Assembly: GCA_003222235.1 (NCBI GenBank)
Contig: QHVD01000300.1
Location: 5,250-15,552, forward strand
Reading direction: 5' to 3'
Length of the DNA: 10,303 nt
DNA from: Gemmatimonadota bacterium
GTDB lineage: Bacteria > Gemmatimonadota > Gemmatimonadetes > Gemmatimonadales > GWC2-71-9
The translations under genes and the position numbers were made by a program. Of this stretch, positions 6,480 through 10,303 are shown piece after piece. The stretch's first letter is position 1; each line of letters opens with the position of its first letter. Below the pieces are notes generated by a model. It saw only the letters and a program-made list of their open reading frames with translations, had not been told where the DNA came from and searched no databases.

Positions 6480-7235
6480 CGCCGTCCTGCAGCTCGAGAC
6501 CGTGCGGCTCACGGCGCTGTACGGCCCCCGGGCCGTCGTCAAGGACGTCTCGCTCATGTTTCCCAAGCACAGCGTGAGCGCCGTCATCGGTCCGTCGGGA
6601 TGCGGGAAGAGCACCTTCCTGCGCTGCCTCAACCGGATGCACGAGCTGTCGGAAGGCGGCTGGGTGACGGGACGGGTGCTGCTCGACGGAGCGGACATCT
6701 ACGACGAGCGGGTGGACCCCGTACAGCTGCGGCGCCGGATCGGGATGGTGTTCCAGCGCCCCACGCCGTTCCCCACGATGTCGATCTACGACAACGTCGC
6801 CGCGGGGTTGCGGGTCAATGGCTCCCGCGGCCGGGGGGAGCTGGACGAGGCGGTCGAGCGCGCGCTGCGCCAGGCGGCGCTGTGGGACGAGGTGCAGGAT
6901 CGCCTGCGCCACAGCGCGCTCGCGCTCTCGGGCGGCCAGCAGCAGCGCCTCTGCATCGCCCGGGCGCTCGCGCCCCAGCCCGAGGTCCTGCTCCTCGATG
7001 AGCCGACGGCCTCGCTCGACCCGTCGGGCACCCAACGGATCGAGGACCTGTGTCACGAGCTGAAGCTGGCGTATACCATCGTGATCGTCACCCACAATCT
7101 GCAACAGGCCGCGCGCGTGTCCGACTACACAGCGTTCTTCTTTCTCGGCGAGCTGGTCGAGGTCGCCCGCACCGAAGACCTGTTTACCAAGCCTGCCAGG
7201 GAGCAGACGGAGGCCTACATTACCGGGAGATTCGG

Positions 7236-7239
<4 letters not shown>
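6463..7239 (+). CDS. pstB: Phosphate ABC transporter ATPase PstB, first of two
   Basis: Cytoplasmic ATPase powering PstC/PstA. 258 residues with all ABC motifs: Walker A GPSGCGKST (43-51), Q-loop Gln98 in VFQRPTPFP, signature LSGGQQQR (155-162), Walker B VLLLDE (175-180), D-loop SLD and switch His211. It starts inside pstA (17-bp overlap), and the next gene starts in an ATGA overlap. It differs from its neighbour at the Q-loop (RPTPFPTM instead of QPNPFPK) and in the lid after Walker A. Both copies end in the same EAYITGRFG. The pair looks like an old tandem duplication. The first copy is the more divergent of the two; whether it pairs with the same permease or modifies it is not visible. Confidence 0.94.
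7225..7230 (+). promoter_or_regulatory. Ribosome-binding site of pstB2 inside pstB1
   Basis: GGGAGA in the codons for the conserved C-terminal TGRFG of pstB1, 5 nt before the ATG at 7236. It supports that start rather than the in-frame ATG at 7245. Confidence 0.65.
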
Positions 7240-8065
<826 letters not shown>

Positions 8066-8069
<4 letters not shown>

Positions 8070-8827
8070 ACCAGCAGCCCGACTCGCCTGCGCGGAACGC
8101 GGGGCGGCACCCCGAGGTCCGCCGCCACTTTCACGACGAACTGTCGGAGCTCAAGGCAAAGCTCCTCACCATGTCGGCCAATGCCCAGGAGGCCCTGGAC
8201 ATCGCCGTGGATGCCGCGCTCACGGGCGACGATGCGCTCGCCGCGCAGGTCATCGCCGGAGACCGCACGCTCGACGCTCTCGAGCTCGAGATCGAGGAGA
8301 GAGTCCTCGACCTGCTCGCGACCCAGCAGCCGATGGCGCGGGATCTCCGGCTCCTGCTCGCCGCCATGAAGATCGCCAACGATCTCGAGCGCGTGGGCGA
8401 CCACGCGGTCAACATCGCGGAGTCCGCCGAGCGGCTCCACAGGAACCGGCTGCTGCTTGCGCCCGAGCACGAGCTCGCGGAAATGGCGCGCCAGGCGCGC
8501 GCCATGCTTTCGGGGGCGTTGGACGCCTTCGTGCGTGGGGACGGGCAACTCGGCCGCGAGATCTGCCGCCAGGACGACGGCGTGGACGCGCTGCGCAACT
8601 CGGTGTTCCGCGTCCTGCTGACCCATATGATGGAAGACCCGCGCTCGATCGGACCGGCGATGCAGCTCTTCCTCGTGAGCCGGAATCTGGAGCGCGTGGC
8701 GGACCTCGCAACGAACATCGCGGAAGACGTCGTATTCCTGGTGGAAGGGAAGACGATCAAGCATCACGCGGAAGAAACACCCCCGCCCGGCGCCGCTCCA
8801 GAAACTCCGGATTCGCGAACAGCTTGA
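8066..8827 (+). CDS. phoU: Phosphate signalling protein PhoU
   Basis: Helical cytoplasmic protein that links Pst transporter state to PhoR and restrains the Pho response when phosphate is plentiful. 253 residues with a TTG start. Two PhoU repeats: the first has RDLRLLLAAMKIANDLERVGDH (starting at residue 92) leading into NIAE; the second has RNLERVADLATNIAEDV (206-222). The E/D-x3-D pattern in both is the family's metal-binding signature. The core begins near residue 18 (VRRHFHDELSELK). A low-complexity Pro/Ala/Glu tail after about residue 231 lies exactly where the rhomboid gene overlaps on the other strand, and is probably dispensable. Last gene of the pstCAB1B2-phoU operon. Confidence 0.95.
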
Positions 8828-9509
8828 CGAGGAGCAGCCCGGTCAGGAAGCCCCCGACGTGCGCCCACACGGCGACGCCCCCTTCCGTGGGCGAGAGGGC
8901 GCCCACGGCGCCCATGAGCAGCTGGAGCACGAACCAGTAGCCGAGCATCACGTAGGCGGGCAGGGTCACGGTCGTCACGAAGAATCCCAGAGTCACCAGC
9001 GTGTGCACGCGCACGCGCGGGTACAGCAGCGTGTAGGCGCCCATCACGCCGCTGATCGCGCCCGAAGCGCCGACCATGGGCACGACGGAGCGCGGGGCGA
9101 CGACCATCTGGGCCGCCGCAGCTGCCACGCCGCACAACAGGTAGAACACGACGAAGCGCGCGTGTCCCATCGAGTCCTCGATGTTGTTCCCGAACACCCA
9201 GAGGAACCACATATTCCCGATGATGTGAAACCAGCCGCCGTGCATGAACATCGACGTAAGGACGGTCGACCAGTGGGCGTCCGCCGTCAGCACGCAGTGC
9301 ACGCCGGGGCCGAGCGGCACCGACGTCCCTGGCGGCACGGTGTGGAGCACTTCTCCGGGGATGAGGCCGAGTTGGCAAACGGAGCGGGCGAGCGGCTCGT
9401 CCGCCCCGAGGCCCTGGACGAGCAGCCAGACCATCGCGTTCACCGCAATGATGCCCAGCGTGACGACCGGGGTCAGCTCGGTCGGGTTCTCGTCTTTGTA
9501 GGGAAACAT
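8757..9509 (-). CDS. Rhomboid-family intramembrane serine protease
   Basis: Membrane protease that cleaves substrates within or next to their transmembrane helix. 250 residues with about six helices. Catalytic Ser149 in GASGAISG (147-154) and catalytic His217 in VWAHVGGFLTG. The oxyanion-side HIIGN (95-99) follows MHGGWF. The ATG at 9509 is the only plausible start: the frame is open a further 30 codons upstream but has no ATG, GTG or TTG, and the MFPYKDENPTELTPVVT opening is typical of bacterial rhomboids. It reads towards phoU and overlaps its 3' end by 71 bp. The overlap covers the last 23 residues of this protein, a basic tail after the final helix (NPEFLERRR...). Substrate unknown; no evident link to phosphate uptake. 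Confidence 0.92.
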   Translation of the reverse strand: MFPYKDENPTELTPVVTLGIIAVNAMVWLLVQGLGADEPLARSVCQLGLIPGEVLHTVPPGTSVPLGPGVHCVLTADAHWSTVLTSMFMHGGWFHIIGNMWFLWVFGNNIEDSMGHARFVVFYLLCGVAAAAAQMVVAPRSVVPMVGASGAISGVMGAYTLLYPRVRVHTLVTLGFFVTTVTLPAYVMLGYWFVLQLLMGAVGALSPTEGGVAVWAHVGGFLTGLLLVKLFANPEFLERRRAGVFLPRDA

Positions 9510-9623
9510 CCAGCGAAAGATAGCTTCCTGTCTGCCTTTTTGGCATCTTTCTTGGGCACGCGGCTTGCCTCTGCGACGAGCGGTTGAATCCGGGCATCAC
9601 CCTCATGCGAAGGAGTTGTCGTC
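9510..9623. other. Divergent intergenic region, rhomboid / dnaK
   Basis: 114 bp that must hold promoters for both directions. AAGGAG (9610-9615), 8 nt before the dnaK ATG, is a clear ribosome-binding site. I found no CIRCE inverted repeat (TTAGCACTC/GAGTGCTAA) and no convincing heat-shock sigma promoter. TTGAAT (9584-9589) could be a -10 for dnaK, but no -35 lies at the proper distance. Confidence 0.5.
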
Positions 9624-10303
9624 ATGGCTGAGAAGATCATCGGCATTGACCTCGGGACCACCAACTCGGTGGTGGCCGTCATGGAGGGCGGAGACCCCGT
9701 CGTCATTCCCAATGCCGAAGGCGGGCGTGTGACGCCGTCCGTGGTCGCGTTCACGAAGGACGGCGAGCGACTGGTGGGCCAGGTGGCCAAGCGTCAGGCC
9801 GTGACCAACCCACAGAACACGGTGTTCTCGATCAAGCGCTTCATGGGACGGCGGATGGGAGAGGTGACGGAAGAGATCAAGCGCGTCCCGTACAAGGTGA
9901 GCGAGGGGCCGAACGGGCTCGCCTCGGTAGAGATCCAGGGCAAGCGCTACACCCCGCCCGAGATCTCGGCGATGATCCTCCAGAAGATGAAGCAGACGGC
10001 GGAGGACTACCTCGGCCACAAGGTCGAGAAGGCCGTGATCACCGTCCCCGCCTATTTCAACGACTCGCAGCGCCAAGCGACGAAGGACGCCGGCAAGATC
10101 GCCGGGCTCGACGTGGTGCGAATCATCAATGAGCCCACGGCGTCGGCCCTCGCCTACGGCCTGGACAAGAAGAAGGAAGAGAAGGTCGCAGTCTACGACT
10201 TGGGCGGCGGCACATACGACATCTCGATCCTCGAGCTCGCCGAGGGCGTGTTCGAGGTGAAGTCCACCAACGGCGACACGCACCTCGGTGGCGACGACTT
10301 CGA
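9624..10303 (+). CDS. dnaK: Chaperone DnaK (Hsp70), 3' end cut by window
   Basis: ATP-driven Hsp70 chaperone; the first 226 residues, most of the nucleotide-binding domain, are present. Phosphate-1 loop GIDLGTTNSVVAV (7-19), catalytic Lys71, VPAYFNDSQRQATKDAG (141-157), connect-1 INEPTASALAYG (168-179) and phosphate-2 YDLGGGTYDISIL (191-203) with Thr197 as the usual autophosphorylation position. Tyr198 replaces the common Phe. NGDTHLGGDDF (216-226) is the last visible block. Strong AAGGAG ribosome-binding site 8 nt upstream. Divergent from the rhomboid gene; unrelated to the Pho genes apart from position. Expected full length is about 630-650 residues. Confidence 0.97.
   Translation, partial: MAEKIIGIDLGTTNSVVAVMEGGDPVVIPNAEGGRVTPSVVAFTKDGERLVGQVAKRQAVTNPQNTVFSIKRFMGRRMGEVTEEIKRVPYKVSEGPNGLASVEIQGKRYTPPEISAMILQKMKQTAEDYLGHKVEKAVITVPAYFNDSQRQATKDAGKIAGLDVVRIINEPTASALAYGLDKKKEEKVAVYDLGGGTYDISILELAEGVFEVKSTNGDTHLGGDDF

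Noticed and set aside
9533..9545. TGCC-TTTTT-GGCA hairpin between rhomboid and dnaK
   Set aside because: The stem is only 4 bp with a T-rich loop; too weak to call a terminator or operator.
9510..9623. CIRCE or sigma-32 control of dnaK
   Set aside because: No inverted repeat of the CIRCE type, and no -35/-10 pair of the heat-shock kind, could be found by eye.

Overview
The window is a phosphate-starvation (Pho) locus from a high-GC, Gram-negative, didermic bacterium. The outer-membrane barrel porin and a periplasmic PstS without a lipobox show the envelope type. The style of the proteins (PhoR sensor region, porin, two tandem PstB) fits Gemmatimonadota or a related soil phylum. That placement is inference from recognition, not a search. 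Both ends of the window cut through genes.

Layout from left to right. Positions 2-1441 hold the 3' part of a PhoR-type sensor histidine kinase (sensor region, membrane segment, HAMP, PAS, HisKA, HATPase). Next comes a promoter with four 11-bp-spaced GTNAC-like repeats, then a 129-codon ORF that looks like a glycosyltransferase family 4 N-terminus joined to the C-terminal tail of a PAP2-family phosphatase. A 493-bp non-coding stretch follows. It carries a ~98-bp nest of four hairpins arranged as a larger inverted repeat, and a second 11-bp-periodic Pho-box array. Then come a porin gene and pstS as a likely two-gene operon, closed by a strong intrinsic terminator. A third Pho box directly precedes pstC-pstA-pstB1-pstB2-phoU, in which every gene junction overlaps. 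A rhomboid protease gene converges on phoU and overlaps its tail by 71 bp. Divergent from the rhomboid gene, the first 680 bp of dnaK run off the right edge.

How it works together. PhoR (with a PhoB-like regulator presumably just upstream, outside the window) would sense phosphate status through PstSCAB and PhoU. It would then switch on three promoters that share the same repeat, GTTAC/GTGAC/GTCAC spaced 11 bp apart. The porin would bring phosphate across the outer membrane, PstS would capture it in the periplasm, PstC/PstA with PstB would import it, and PhoU would link transporter state to PhoR. The damaged glycosyltransferase/PAP2 ORF sits behind its own Pho box. It suggests that a phosphate-sparing membrane-lipid remodelling module once stood here, or still does in relatives.

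The most notable points are the shared 11-bp-periodic motif at three promoters, the chimeric ORF at 1506-1895, the hairpin nest at 1944-2041, the split pst operon, and two tandem PstB paralogues whose conserved C-terminal codons contain the ribosome-binding site of the next gene. The transport genes themselves are ordinary; I saw no clearly new enzyme system.
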